Of a stretch of DNA of 64,000 bases, positions 11,348 through 22,960 are shown in pieces; the stretch's first letter is position 1, and the number at the start of each line of letters is the position of its first letter. A program made the translations under genes and the position numbers. Location: the NCBI RefSeq assembly GCF_003265705.1, contig NW_020312785.1, positions 18,814,968-18,878,967 of the forward strand, written 5' to 3'. The stretch comes from Callorhinus ursinus. Its lineage: Eukaryota; Chordata; Mammalia; Carnivora; Otariidae. The notes below the pieces were generated by a model. That model worked only from the letters and a program-made list of their open reading frames with translations, did not search any database and was not told where the DNA came from.

Positions 11348-11364
11348 TATACCCACTAATTCTT
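11348..11364. repeat. L1 target-site duplication, right copy
   Basis: Exact match to 9779-9795. Confidence 0.95.
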
Positions 11365-12569
11365 AATTTTTCTATTAATGGAAATTGTTCTTGGTAAATC
11401 TGTTCAGATATTTGAAATTTACATTACCATTGAGTTCAGACTAATATGGAATCGGAGATTCCTTCGAGCACAGTTCCAACTATGAATAACTCTACTTTTG
11501 CTGGTTGAGACCATGTTAAAGATTCATTTAAATGGCATGAGTAGCAACTTGCATTATACAAAGTACTGAAAACAGTACTCCCTTTCTTCTAACAGACTTC
11601 ACATAAAGAATTCTTTTACATATTATTTTGATTTTGCAAATAACCATCCATATTAGTAATCCAGAGTCAACTTTATTACTATCTTAATGATAATAATGGT
11701 TTACATGTGTATAATGTTTTAAAGCTGACAAGCTGTTTTTAAGCTCATGTGAGGTAATGTATAAGTGCACCATATAAATATTTTTTTCATACATTCATAA
11801 CTATTTTTCTGAGATATTTGGCTTGTAGGTATGCTTTGATCATGAATACCACAGAAAAAATCATTAAAATTTGATTTTAAATAATTTTTATATTATATCA
11901 AAAGCCATGTGTTTATATTATTTCATCTCATTCACCAGAAGCACTGTTTATTATTAACTTGAGATAATACAAAGGCAGATAGTGGCACCTTATAAAATTT
12001 TGGTAAAATTAAACATTTCTGCCCGATTCCTCCCCTTTCTCATACTTCAATCCAATTTAACAGAAAGGCCATATATTCAGCAACTACTAGGTTCAAAGGT
12101 AAATAACACACAGTCATTACCTCCTATGGCTTAACAGCCTAGTAGGGGAAAAGGACACATGCAAGATGAATTTTTATATGTGACATAATGTGATGAGATC
12201 TCCTTTTCACCAGTTTTATGGAGTTGTAAACTAACGGGTAAGAATGAGGATGAAGGGAGGATTCTCTTTGAATGCATATGGAAGGAGGTGTCATTTGGGG
12301 TGAACCTTGGAAACACGAAGAGAATTTTAGTTTTACATACCTATGGCATAGTTGCATGAACATTGCTATTATTAGCTTTTCTTTCCCCTGACCTTTTATG
12401 TCCACTTACCTAATAATATTTCTTATGCTTCTTTACTGTAACACTTTTTCTGCACTCCTTAATTTCATGATTCAATGTACAAATGGGAATTATTCTTTTG
12501 TATGCCTGCCAAAAGTGTTATTAAGAAAGGCTTTCCCTCATTCTATTTTAAGTTCTACTTCAAAAAAAT
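11365..12569. other. Unassigned stretch between two L1s
   Basis: AT-rich sequence. Around 12060-12330 there is a possible ancient interspersed repeat that I could not name. No gene is supported. Confidence 0.4.
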
Positions 12570-12579
12570 AAAAAGGTTA

Positions 12580-14520
12580 AATAAGAAATAAAATACCTAG
12601 GAGTAAACCTAACTGAAGAGGTGAAAGACCTGTACTCTGAAAACTATAAAACACTGATGAAAGAAATTAAAGATGACACAAAGAAATGAAAAGACATTCC
12701 ATGCTCATGGATTGGAAGAACAAATATTAAAATATGTATAGCACTCAAAGCAATCCACACATTTATTGGAATCCCTATCAAAATACCAACAGCATTTTTC
12801 CCAGGACTAGAATAAACAATCCTAAAATTTGTATGGAACCACAGAAGACCCCAAATAGCCAAAGCAACCTTGAAAAAGAAAAGCAAAGCTGGAGGCATTA
12901 CAATTCCAGACTTCAAGTTATATTACAAAGCTATAACAATCAAAATATTATGGTACTGGCACACACACACAAAAAAAGACACATAGATCAATAGAACAGA
13001 ATAGAAAACCCAGAAATGAACCCATGACTACATTGTCAATTAATCTTTGACAAAGCAAGAAAGAATATCCAATGGGAAAAAGGCAGTCTCTTCAACAAAT
13101 GGTGTTGGGAAATCTGCATAGCACCATGCAAAAGAATGAAATTGGACCACTTTCTTACACCATACACAAAAATAAATTTTACATGGATTAAAGACCCAAA
13201 TGTGAAACCTGAAATCACAAAAATCCCAGAAGAGAGCACATGCAGTAACTGCTCTGACATCAGCCATAGCAACATTTTTCTAGTTATGTCTCCAGAGGCA
13301 AAGGAAACAAAAGCAAAAATAAACTATTGGGACTATATCAAAATAAAAAGCTTCTGCACAGTGAAGGAAAAAAAAAATCAAAAAAACTAAAAGGCAACCG
13401 ATGGAATGGGAGAAGATATTTGCAAATGACATATCTGATAAAGTGTTAGTATCTAAAATATATAAAGAACTTATAAAACTCAACACCCCAAAAATAAATA
13501 ATCCATTTAAAAAATAGGCAGAGGACTGGGATGCCTGGGTGGCTCAATCGGTTAAGTATCTGCCTTCGGCTCAGGTCATGATCCCAGGGTCCTGGGATTG
13601 AGTCCTGCATCAGGCTCCTTGCTCAGTGGGGAGCCTGCTTCTCCCCCTGCCTGTGCACTCTCTCTCTCTCCCTCTATCTTTCCCTCTCTGACAAATACAT
13701 AAATAAAATCTTAAAAATAAATAAATAAAAATTAAAAATGGGCAGAAGACATTAATAGACATTTTTCCAAAGAAGACATACTGATGGCCAACAGGCACAT
13801 GAAAAGATGTTCATCATCACTCATCATCAGGGAAATGCAAATCAAAACTGCAATGAGATACCATCTCACACCTGTCAGAATGCCTAAAACCAACAACAAA
13901 CAACAGGTGTTGGCAAGGATGTGGAGAGAAGGGAATCCTCTTACACTGTTAGTGGGAAGGCAAACTGGTATAGCCCCTCTGGAAAACAGTATGGAGGCGC
14001 CTCAAAAAGTTAAAAATACAACTATCCTATGATCCAGCAATTGCACTAGTGGATATTTACCCAAAGAATACAAAAACACTAATTCAAAGAGATATATGCA
14101 CCCCTATATTTATAACAGCATTATTTACAATAGCTAAGATATGGAAGTAGCCCCAGTGTCACTGATAGATGTGATATATACAATGGAATATTACTCAGCC
14201 ATAAAAAGAATGAACTCTTGCCATTTGCCACAACACGGATTGAGCTCTAAAGCATTAAGCTAAGTGAAAATAGGTCAGTCAGAGAAAGACAAACACCATA
14301 TGATTTCCCACATATACGGAATTTAAGAAACAAAACAAATGAGCAAAAGGGAAAAAAGAGAGAGAGAAAGAGATAGGCCAAGAAACAGAATGTTAAGTAT
14401 AGAGAACAAACTGATGGTTACCAGAAGAGAAGTGGATGGGGGATGGATGAAATAGGTGATGGGGATTAGGGAGCTCACTTGTCGTGATGAGCACCAGGTG
14501 ATTAAAATAAAAACTTAAAA
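12580..14520 (+). mobile_element. Decayed L1 ORF2 fragment with shortened 3' UTR
   Basis: The plus strand carries L1 ORF2 C-terminal sequence. Landmarks in order are aaaatacctaggagtaaacc, then cattccatgctcatggattg, tttgacaaagcaagaaagaa and gaaatgcaaatcaaaactgc. The 3' UTR after gatgagcaccaggtg jumps to attaaaataaaaacttaa, so most of it is deleted. Stops and frameshifts break the frame; the longest pieces are 13136-13390 and 13784-14032. A short AAAAGGTTA repeat at both ends (12571-12579 and 14521-14529) may be the target duplication. It is interrupted by the SINE at 13527-13733. It is older than the L1 at 9.8-11.3 kb and in the opposite orientation. Confidence 0.93.
13527..13733 (+). mobile_element. 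Can-SINE nested in L1
   Basis: The head GCCTGGGTGGCTCAATCGG, CTGCCTTCGGCTCAGGTC and the CT-rich middle end in an A-rich tail. The target duplication is imperfect: aaaaataggcagaggac before and aaaaatgggcagaagac after (13734-13750), with two differences. It inserted into the older L1 ORF2. Confidence 0.95.
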
Positions 14521-14677
14521 AAAAGGTTAGAGGGCCCATTAAATAAATCATGATACATCAGAAAAAGTTGTGTAACATCAGGCCTTTAAAAAGGATGAAA
14601 TGGATAACATACAGTGACTTAGAAGCATGTTTACCATGAAAATGTTAAAAAACAGAATCATACATATGGTATGAAAA

Positions 14678-15287
14678 TGAGATAGGGAAGCTGAAGGGGC
14701 TCCATTGTAGAAAGGCTCCATCTCTGCTGTTTTTCTGTGAGGCACCATTTACTCATGTTCCATATTTTGCCTCTGAATAAACCAAAGAAACACTGTTCCC
14801 ACTTCAAGGGGGAAGCAAGAAAGTTAATCATTCCCGGAGTTTTTGTCTTAGGGCCCAAACACCTGACAACACTTAACAAGAGCCAGATCCCAAACATGTT
14901 CCAGGATATTAGCTTCCAACAAACCTCGGCTGATGATGGCATCAATATCCTTACCTTCGGTCATTTATGGAATAACACCTATTGTTCACCTGTGACTTCC
15001 TTTGATTGGACCAACCCTGCATTCTTGGAGGAACACATACCCTAGACCTTTTTCTAGTAGAAATCCCTAGTCCCAAGCAATGATAAGACTTACTGCTTTC
15101 CTTTCTGAGTCTCCTAGACACTCCATCTACTATATTCTCTTCCTGTCACTCAACACTGTTCAATAAGCTCTGTTTCTACTTCTCTGGCTCACATCTGATT
15201 TTTATCCTGTGTGTAGCCAAGGACCCTCTTGATTGGTCCTGTGGAATGATGCCTCTCTGGGTCCTCAGACCCAGCCTGTCTGTATCA
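14678..15287 (+). mobile_element. Probable solo LTR, ERV1-like
   Basis: The interval starts TG and ends CA. It has a polyadenylation-like caataagctctgtttctact followed by a C/T-rich segment, and the motif ggtcctcagaccc close to the 3' end, all arranged like U3-R-U5 of a gammaretrovirus-type LTR. The flanks aaaa and aaag may be a 4-bp target duplication. No gag, pol or env sequence is adjacent. The family is not named, and edges are tentative. Confidence 0.5.
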
Positions 15288-15291
15288 AAAG

Positions 15292-17327
15292 CACTATGTG
15301 CACTTATTGATATTGATATTTATATATATAAAGAAGAATGTTATCCATATAAAGGAAGAATTTGGTGGATACAATGCTTCACCAAAACTTTTAGCACTAG
15401 CTAACTTTGAGGGATATAGCATTTTCTGTTTAGTATAATTCTTAATTTTTTTAATTTTAAATAATTCAAACAAAAATATTTATATTGAAAGAAATACAAG
15501 GTATAGACCACCCATTTCCCCATTTTATAAATTAGAAAAATTGCTGCCACTTTTTAACTCAGTTAATTTAATTCAATAATTCTTCAATAATTTCATGAAT
15601 GAATAATTTAATTCAGAATAAACTATAGAAAATATTAAAATGATATATTACATAAAATATAAATTCAAATTATTGAACAATCAATTCCAGTGAAGAATGA
15701 TAATTCTAAAAATAATTTTATATTAAGGCAGAAATCTAATTTTGTTAGAATTAAAGCCAAAATAGTTTTTCATCAATAACCAGCAAGGCTCACTATTTTC
15801 TGTCAATATATCAAAACACTGACAATAATTGCCTAAAGATAAAAAAACAACAAATGTAACAAATTCATGAATCTACTTTATAACTTTTCAATGCTTTAGT
15901 AACTGGAAATAATTTTTTCTTTGAACATACAGTAGACAACACATGAAAATTCAATAGAATCATAAAACCTGGACCATTTACAGAAAAGGATACAATGCTC
16001 CATCACAAAGGCAACTGTAGATTAGAACATAATATAACGGCTGGGAAAATAAAGAATTTCTTTAGCTACTACAACTGCAGGATATCTCAGTTGGTCTCAC
16101 CCAGAACTACACAAGATACTTTTGCCCATCAGTGGGCCTGGCACTCTTCACTCAACCAGACCACCAAAAATAACATGCTCTTTCCATGTGGGATTAGAGC
16201 AGGCACACACTTATTTTACCTTCCTTGTCCTACTGGATCCTCATTTCAGTTCAATAAGTGGACAGGAAAGATATTAATGAATGTATTTACAGATAAGGAA
16301 ACTTAGTATCCTAGAGCCACCAAGGTTTGCCAGCCACAAATCTCATAAACAGTGAGCAAACTATTGTGTACAAACCCACGGCAGGCATAAGAGATCATTA
16401 ACTAAGGTATAAATAAATGCAACCTGCCTTGTCATTTTTAGGAGAACTTTCTGACTCCTGGCCCACTGTTGGTTTTTATGTTATTGTTGTTTTGGTTTTT
16501 GTCTTATGTCTTTAATTTGCACTGTTCTGTCTCTTTTAGGCATTGAGCAATTTGTCCTGAATTTAGAAAAGAGGTGCTAGAATGTGGGAGTTGGAGGTTG
16601 ACCTACATCTGAACAATTTGCATATGATTCACCACAATTAAACAATTTGGTTTGAAATAGCTACAATTAAACTATTATCAGAGAAGTATTTACTAGGGGA
16701 GAAATTCTAAATTTATCTTCACATAGGTCTTAGCCAAGAAAGGGGCCACATTTTCTGACACTCTTATTAAGTAAAGCAAATAATGAAGTAAATTCTTCCA
16801 AATTAATACTTATATTACTAAGTCACTGAGGGCTAATTATACTTATGTTTCCTTTGGCTGTTTCTTTAAAAATTACAGGTTTAAAATACCAAGAAAAATG
16901 TGAAATTAGGGTAGACAAGAGAATCTCAGTTTCTGGTAATATATTACATATATTAATACACATAAAGGTAAATATTAAAAAATTGCCTTCTTGATATATG
17001 GAAATTGTATATGGTATGTCAAACCACCCTAAAATTATGGAGAGAGTAATATAAAAATGTAAAAGAAAGAGTAAATTCTGTCTACTGTAAAACATAAACT
17101 ATAATATCTAATAAACTCTAGTAGTATATAATAGTATGGAAGAAAAATCCAAATTGATGATTAAATACTATGAGTTGGATGGTATCAAGTTTAGTGAATA
17201 AGCAGATGTAAGAAACTTTTCAGTTATTCAGAATAAGCAACATCAGTTCCAGCTATGTGTGACTCAATGAATACACTATTGAAAAAAATACAACATATTT
17301 TATCACCAGAAGGGTTCTTTTTCTTAC
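15292..17327. other. AT-rich stretch, mostly unassigned
   Basis: No gene was recognised. A MIR-like relic lies at 16250-16400 (listed separately). The rest is A/T-rich with no assignable element. Confidence 0.45.
16250..16400 (-). repeat. MIR SINE relic
   Basis: The phrase atttacagataaggaaactta with the following ccacaaat region matches the reverse complement of the MIR core. It is ancient and diverged. Confidence 0.5.
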
Positions 17328-17373
17328 CTTTATAGGTGCGTGGAAAGGTCTCTCATTAATCATCAAGGATATC
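17328..17373 (-). other. Candidate 46-nt internal exon
   Basis: On the minus strand CCATTTCTTTTTTAG precedes the segment and GTAAGA follows an AAAG end, so both splice-site patterns are strong. Only one frame is open. Leaving the first base to complete a codon, it encodes ISLMINERPFHAPIK and ends on a codon boundary. I do not recognise the protein. No repeat was seen here. It could be a real short exon of a gene whose other exons lie outside the window, a non-coding RNA exon, or chance. Confidence 0.3.
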
Positions 17374-17820
17374 CTAAAAAAGAAATGGAAAATAGATGAG
17401 ATAGAAAGCAATAAAACAGTAGGCTTGTTTTAACATTATTATCAACACTGAGGGTCAGTGGTCTCCTTGCTGGGGGACAGTCTATTTACTGTGGCAAGAT
17501 GCTGTTCCATCCACAACATACACAAGTCTAGCAATGCTGAAGGTGACACAGGGCACACAAACATTAGAATAAAAACATTATGTGTGGATTGAGCATTTTT
17601 GCCATCTCTAGAGCATGGATGTAGTGATTAAGACTCGTTCATAACTATTAGCCACTTTAGTAACTTTACTATTGACAATTGGTAAAGGTGACAAGGAAAA
17701 AGTAAAATTACACCATATTGCTAAAATGAACAAAGACAATAACTATAAAACAACAACAAAAAAATTACAGACTTTCAGATTTAATAACATATTTTTTTTT
17801 GTCATTAAAAATATAGGTAC

Positions 17821-18013
17821 TGGGGGCGCCTGGGTGGCTCAGTTGGTTAAGCGACTGCCTTCGGCTCAGGTCATGATCCTGGAGTCCCAGGATCGAGTCC
17901 CGCATCCGGCTCCCTGCTCAGCAGAGAGTCTGCTTCTCCCTCTGACCCTCCTCCCTCTCATGCTCTCTGTCTCTCATTCTCTCTCTCAAATAAATAAAAT
18001 CTTTAAAAAAAAA
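17821..18013 (+). mobile_element. Can-SINE, young type
   Basis: It is well preserved: GGGGGCGCCTGGGTGGCTC, AAGCGACTGCCTTCGGC, GGATCGAGTCCCGC, a CT-rich tract, AATAAATAAAATC and an A-tail. The target duplication of about 17 bp (17807-17823 and 18014-18030) contains TATAGGTACTGG. The right copy runs into the head of the next SINE, so this element landed exactly at that SINE's 5' edge. Confidence 0.97.
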
Positions 18014-18027
18014 AAAAATATAGGTAC

Positions 18028-18277
18028 TGGGGCACCTGGGGTGGCTCAGTTGGTTAAACGTCCAATGCTTGATTTTGGCTCAGATCATGATCTCAGGGTC
18101 ATGGATCCAGTGCTCCCCACCCTCAGCACGCCCACCCCGTGCCCCATCTCATCATGCTCTGCTCTCAGCAGGGAGAGTCGGCTTGAGATTCCCTATCTCC
18201 TCCTGCCCCTCCTCCTTCTCATGCTCCCTTTCTCTCTCTCCCTCAATTAAATAAAATTAATCTTTAAAAAAATAATA
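18028..18277 (+). mobile_element. Can-SINE, older type
   Basis: It has GGCACCTGGGGTGGCTCAG, then CCAATGCTTGATTTTGGC, ATCATGATCTCAGGG and an A-rich tail after a CT-rich middle. It differs clearly from its left neighbour and is the older of the pair, because the younger SINE split its 5' flank. Confidence 0.93.
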
Positions 18278-18278
18278 C

Positions 18279-18314
18279 ATATACACTCACATAAATGATC
18301 ATGTGAGTGTATAT
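18279..18314. repeat. 14-bp perfect inverted repeat
   Basis: ATATACACTCACAT (18279-18292) and ATGTGAGTGTATAT (18301-18314) are exact reverse complements with an 8-nt spacer. It lies at the end of the SINE tail and runs into a TA-rich tract. Confidence 0.92.
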
Positions 18315-18385
18315 ATATATATGTGCATATATATATATATAGGTACTAATAATATACATACACTATATAGTATATATATACTAAG
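18311..18385. repeat. TA-rich simple repeat
   Basis: Interrupted (TA)n with TGTGCA and AGGTACTAAT breaks. Confidence 0.9.
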
Positions 18386-20726
18386 ATTATAGTCCATTTT
18401 GTGGATATGATCACATTTCAGCGTGGAGTAAAATCAAGTCCTACATTTTAGACATTTCAGAGAGCTATTACCTGGCATAGGAAATTGCTGTAAAGAAATT
18501 CTGATGCCCTTCATTAGAATAGAATTGGTCTTAGAACTAGAGGGCAATTTAAAAATCAACTGATCCAACACCCTCACTTTACAAAGCAAATCAAGGCTGC
18601 ACAGCTAGCTCAGGGCAGGACTAAGGGTTCTCCACGCCTCCTACCCCTACTCATCCCCCAGCATTACATTATTTAATTCTCTGTAACTTCCAGAATTGGA
18701 AAGAAGTAGAGAGAGTGGAATCCTGTATTCTGCTCTTGGTAAGTCCCATCTTCTTGATGAAGATTCATAGTCCTGCCTGAATAAATGACCTATTGTCATC
18801 AACATTATTGCATCTACTTCATTCAAAACTCCCTTCCTTGGTGAAGGGAGATACCAAAGAATTAGATGACAGGATTCTCTTCTTATGCTGCTTACAAATC
18901 AGGGGGAGAAAGCAGGAAAAACAATCAAAGGAAAAAGCACATGAGCCATGAAGCTGACACAACCAGTCAGTAACACTACTAGCTGGATATGAGGGAAGCC
19001 CCCCAATCGTCCTTCACATAAAATCTGTTTTCTGAGCAGCCTTCAAAGAAAATCTACCACTGCTCTTGAACAAATGCTTTCCTTTTCTGCACTGATCTGT
19101 ACTATTATAAGTAGTAATGAAATCATCCTCCTTTGCTTTCTGGCTAGACTTCTTTTGTCTTAAACATACAATCACATGTGATTCTTAATTAATAAAATGC
19201 AACTTTGGTAACAATAACAAGGGCTTATTAAACCATTTCTTGTAAATGCTTCCAAAGACAATAACCCGTGGCCCAGTTTGTTTTGATGTTAACAGTAACC
19301 TCTATATTTTCAGAACGTGCAAGAACAGAATCAACATTACATGCACATAGAATCCTCCTCTGTTCTATCAGGACCTAGAATTTTAAGAGACTGGGGACCA
19401 AGCAAGCAGGAATGAATTAGCGATGGGGATGTTTTCTTGTGCTGGAATTGCAGAAGCAGCTTGTGTGTGCCACAATGGAAGCTCACGGTATCAGTAAGAT
19501 ACCTCTCCCCTTGCTGGACAAACTCAATGATTAATTCATGTTCCCTTGCAGAATGTCAAAGGATAAGTGTCATATCTTTAGAAGTTACATCAGATATAAG
19601 AAAAAAAATTAGATAAAAAATGTTTCCAAAATGAGAGATTGAAATTACTTGAGAGTTTGCAGTAAATCTAGCTAAAGTAGCTATTGACTCTAGGAAGACA
19701 AAGCATTATTTAGTAATAAGATGTATTTGCTGGATTTTATTACTCCAAGTTTACAATACAGCTTAAATCATGAAGAAGGAATGCTGAGACAATTTTTTTT
19801 GTGCCAGTTTGAGCAACTTAATCCAACCATATTTAAGAGAAATAAAGTCACAGAATGAATTACCAAGAAATATGTTCTTTGAAATTTCAGTCATCAGTCA
19901 AGTATAAAGTGGTTCTACATTTTTCTGCAAGAAGCCATATGACTACAGTTCAGCCCTCTTATTTTATAGACATATAAATACACACACACATGTACACACC
20001 ATAGTGGGTGGGCACAATTATGTTGTATATAAGCAAATATGGTTAAATACTGAAATACACACTTCTACGCATTATGTATTTTATGTTCTCAAATATGCTT
20101 GACTAGGGACTAGAGATTTGGCTTTTTAATATCTCTAAAATCAGGTAATTATGGTAAACAAACATGTCTACAAGTTTCAAAGTGACACATACACGGTACA
20201 AGTGACTGCCAATTTAAGACAAATTACCATAATGTAGAAGGCAAGATTTTGTAGACAGTTGGAGAAGGACAAAGAATTAAATGTCAAGCTACTATTTTTA
20301 ATATAACATTAATTAGAAATTCTTCCTGCTCTCTGCTCTCCTTCTCTTCTACTGGAAAGACTATTTCTTATTAAGATGCTACCAAAAACACTTAAAAAGA
20401 TCTCCTGTTTTAGAAAAATGCAGTTTAAACAACCAAGGGAATTTAAAATATTGTATAAATGTGTTTAAGCTTTCATCGCTAGAGGATTTAGTTCTTCCAT
20501 CAAAATAAGAGGTCACAGCAAGCGTATATTCCACAAAGAGAGCAAGTTATTCAGTGCATTTGAAGAAGAGGAGCAAAATTAGACCTTGGCATTTCTACAA
20601 AACTATATAGGAGATACCAACTTTATAATGTCTACACTATACATCTCTAACATAAAATAAGAATGATCTTTATAATGAACATTAGAGAATTATACTTAAC
20701 ATTTACTAAAATAAAATTTAAAAATA
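18386..20726. other. Mostly unique sequence
   Basis: No gene was recognised. Around 18540-18640 the phrase actgatccaacaccctcact with tgcacagctagctc suggests an ancient MIR-like relic. The rest shows no structure I can name. Confidence 0.4.
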
Positions 20727-20740
20727 TAGCTAAAAGCTTT

Positions 20741-20938
20741 TTAAAAAAGATTTTTTGAGAGAGAGAGAGAAAAAAAGAGAGAGGGTATGCATGCACCAGT
20801 TGGGGGAGGAGTAGAGGGAAAGTGAGAGAGAATATCAAGCAGACTCCCTGCTGAACATGGAGCCCCAGACCCTGAGAGCATGAACTGAGCCGAAATCAAG
20901 AGTTGAATGCTTAACCAACTGAGCCACTCAGGCACCGC
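20741..20938 (-). mobile_element. Can-SINE, older type
   Basis: Reverse-oriented head (ccaactgagccactcaggca) with a GA-rich middle and T-rich start. The target duplication is tagctaaaagcttt (20727-20740) and tagttaaaagcttt (20939-20952), with one difference. Confidence 0.94.
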
Positions 20939-20952
20939 TAGTTAAAAGCTTT

Positions 20953-22339
20953 CTGAAGGTCTAGATAAGTCCTCTTATTTTATGGATCTATAAATGAATT
21001 AAGATATATGCTATAATATAATATTTATGAGTAAAGCCTAATTTTATTATCACAGCATATGTTTTATTTTGATTTCATTAAGCTTAGTATAGCCACTTTA
21101 GGAAGAGTGAGCATTAAAAATGTCACATTTTTAGCTTTGAGGTTCACTTACAGTTCCTCTACAGGATTCACATTTAATATATTTTAGTATATTTAAATAC
21201 ATTTACTTAAATATTTAAATTCACATTAAATATACTAGTATATTTTTCCTTGAAATCCTATATTCTTCTGTTTGGTCAACGAAGAAAAATAAATCCAAGA
21301 TTAAAATATAAACCTGAATCTTATAATACTAAATTTTTTGACATTAACTATTAGCCAAGCATAGATATTTGTTCATAGGAGATAAATGTATTGTTTCCAC
21401 CTGGCCTTTTACACACTCCATTTTCTCTTCTATACCCACAGTCTGAATGACCCAGTTCTATACTTTGAATCTAAGTCCAGGGAAGGGTGTGTGTTGTGTT
21501 AGTCTCTCAGTCTTGGTCAGTTTAATAATTACATCAGGAAGTTGTGGTTTAGTTAACGGCACACAGATTCTTCTCACAAAAAGGCATATAAGACCCAAAG
21601 CTTTTGTAGTATTATAACCCTCTTCACTTCCTAACAATCATGAGATGATCTAAATCATTAGAAGGCCACTCCTGACCTTCTAAAGCAGAACTTCCTTACG
21701 TGGTGCTACATAGCATGGTTTGAGAATAGTTCCAACAGTAACTTCATGTCCAAGGAATTTGATAAAGCCTTTTTCCCCACAAAGGCTCAATTGGAGAGAA
21801 TGATATGACTGGTTTTCTGCCAGAAGACCGCTGTAGAGATTGATCTTTAGTGATCTTTTTTTTTTTTTTGCCAAGTGACAGTTGGAACATGCCCATTAGA
21901 TGGTTCTAGAAGTGTTCTTAAGCAACTTGTAGAGGCCCAGCTGAGGTCTTGTCAGTTGATCTGAGAAAAACAGTGACGGCATCCCAATGACAGATTGTCA
22001 GATTGTCATGTTTGATACCTTTCTGGAATAAAAATCTCCATTCAAGTAAAATGTGCTGTATTTTAAAATCTCACAGATCCAGGAAGTGGAATCTTTAGCT
22101 ATGTTTATAATATATATGACAGAGTAAGTTTCATGTCATTTATTAAAAACACACATGCACATACCCTCTTTAAATGTACTTTCTTTTGGAATAAATGAAA
22201 TTCACAGTATTTTATTCCCAAAAATATCTCAACATTTGTTTTGAAAAATACAAAAGAACTGATAATTTCCATTAAGGGATGGTTACATCTAAAATAAGAA
22301 ATTCTTCTTCTTACAGAGTTTGTTTACCACCACAAGTAA
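20953..22339. other. Unassigned AT-rich stretch
   Basis: No gene or nameable repeat was seen. A T run lies at about 21858-21870. Confidence 0.45.
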
Positions 22340-22470
22340 TTAACTTGTAAATAAATACATACCATGACAAATGGTGGTAAGTGCTATGAAAAGAAATAAA
22401 GCAGGGAAGTGGAGAAGTGAGGAGCTGGTATTGTGATTTTAGATAAGGTGGGAAGATTAAAAAACCCTGG
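22340..22470 (-). repeat. Possible L2 relic
   Basis: The phrases ggtaagtgctatgaaaagaa and gattttagataaggtgggaa resemble an L2 3' region in reverse orientation. The call is weak. Confidence 0.35.
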
Positions 22471-22779
22471 AAGGAAAAGAACACAAAGAAAAGATCACAC
22501 TGATTCGTAGAGGCTATATCATCAATCACCTTGGTTTTGCCAATTATGGATGGTTTGAGCCTGAGATTTTCCCTCATGTCACCATGTGATTTTTCTGTAA
22601 AATGGGATAACAACCTACACTTTGTAAATTTTTGAAACATACAGTTGATTGCAAAAATATTATAGGTAAATATCTGAAAAGAAAACACAGTGATTAAAGA
22701 GAATGCAACAGAATGGAACTTGATCAGTTTCATATAGAATACCATCTTAGGCCACTTCCACATATGAGTGAAAACTCAT

Positions 22780-22960
22780 AATTAGTATTTCCCTTTTATA
22801 GATAAGAAACAGATACTTAAGAGGAATAAGTAAATTCCTAATGTCAGAAAGAACGTAGGGGTAAAGATAGGGTTTTGATCTGGGTTTCTGTTGCTCTGAA
22901 ACTCAGTTCCTGCAGCGCCACCTTAATGACCCTCTGAAGGCCAAAATACAGGGCTCCTTC
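22780..22960 (-). repeat. MIR SINE relic
   Basis: The phrase ccttttatagataagaaaca, then taagtaaattcctaatgtca and ttttgatctgggtttctg, follow the reverse complement of MIR in order. Confidence 0.55.

Noticed and set aside
17821..17900. tRNA-like A and B boxes in SINE heads
   Set aside because: They belong to the tRNA-derived SINE promoter; there is no cloverleaf or mature tRNA end.
17672..18250. 192-codon plus-strand open frame
   Set aside because: It runs through two Can-SINEs; the encoded phrase like GVAQLVKRP recurs in every SINE of this orientation and is not a protein family.
22311..22763. 150-codon minus-strand open frame
   Set aside because: It overlaps a possible L2 relic, has low-complexity hydrophobic composition and no recognisable family.
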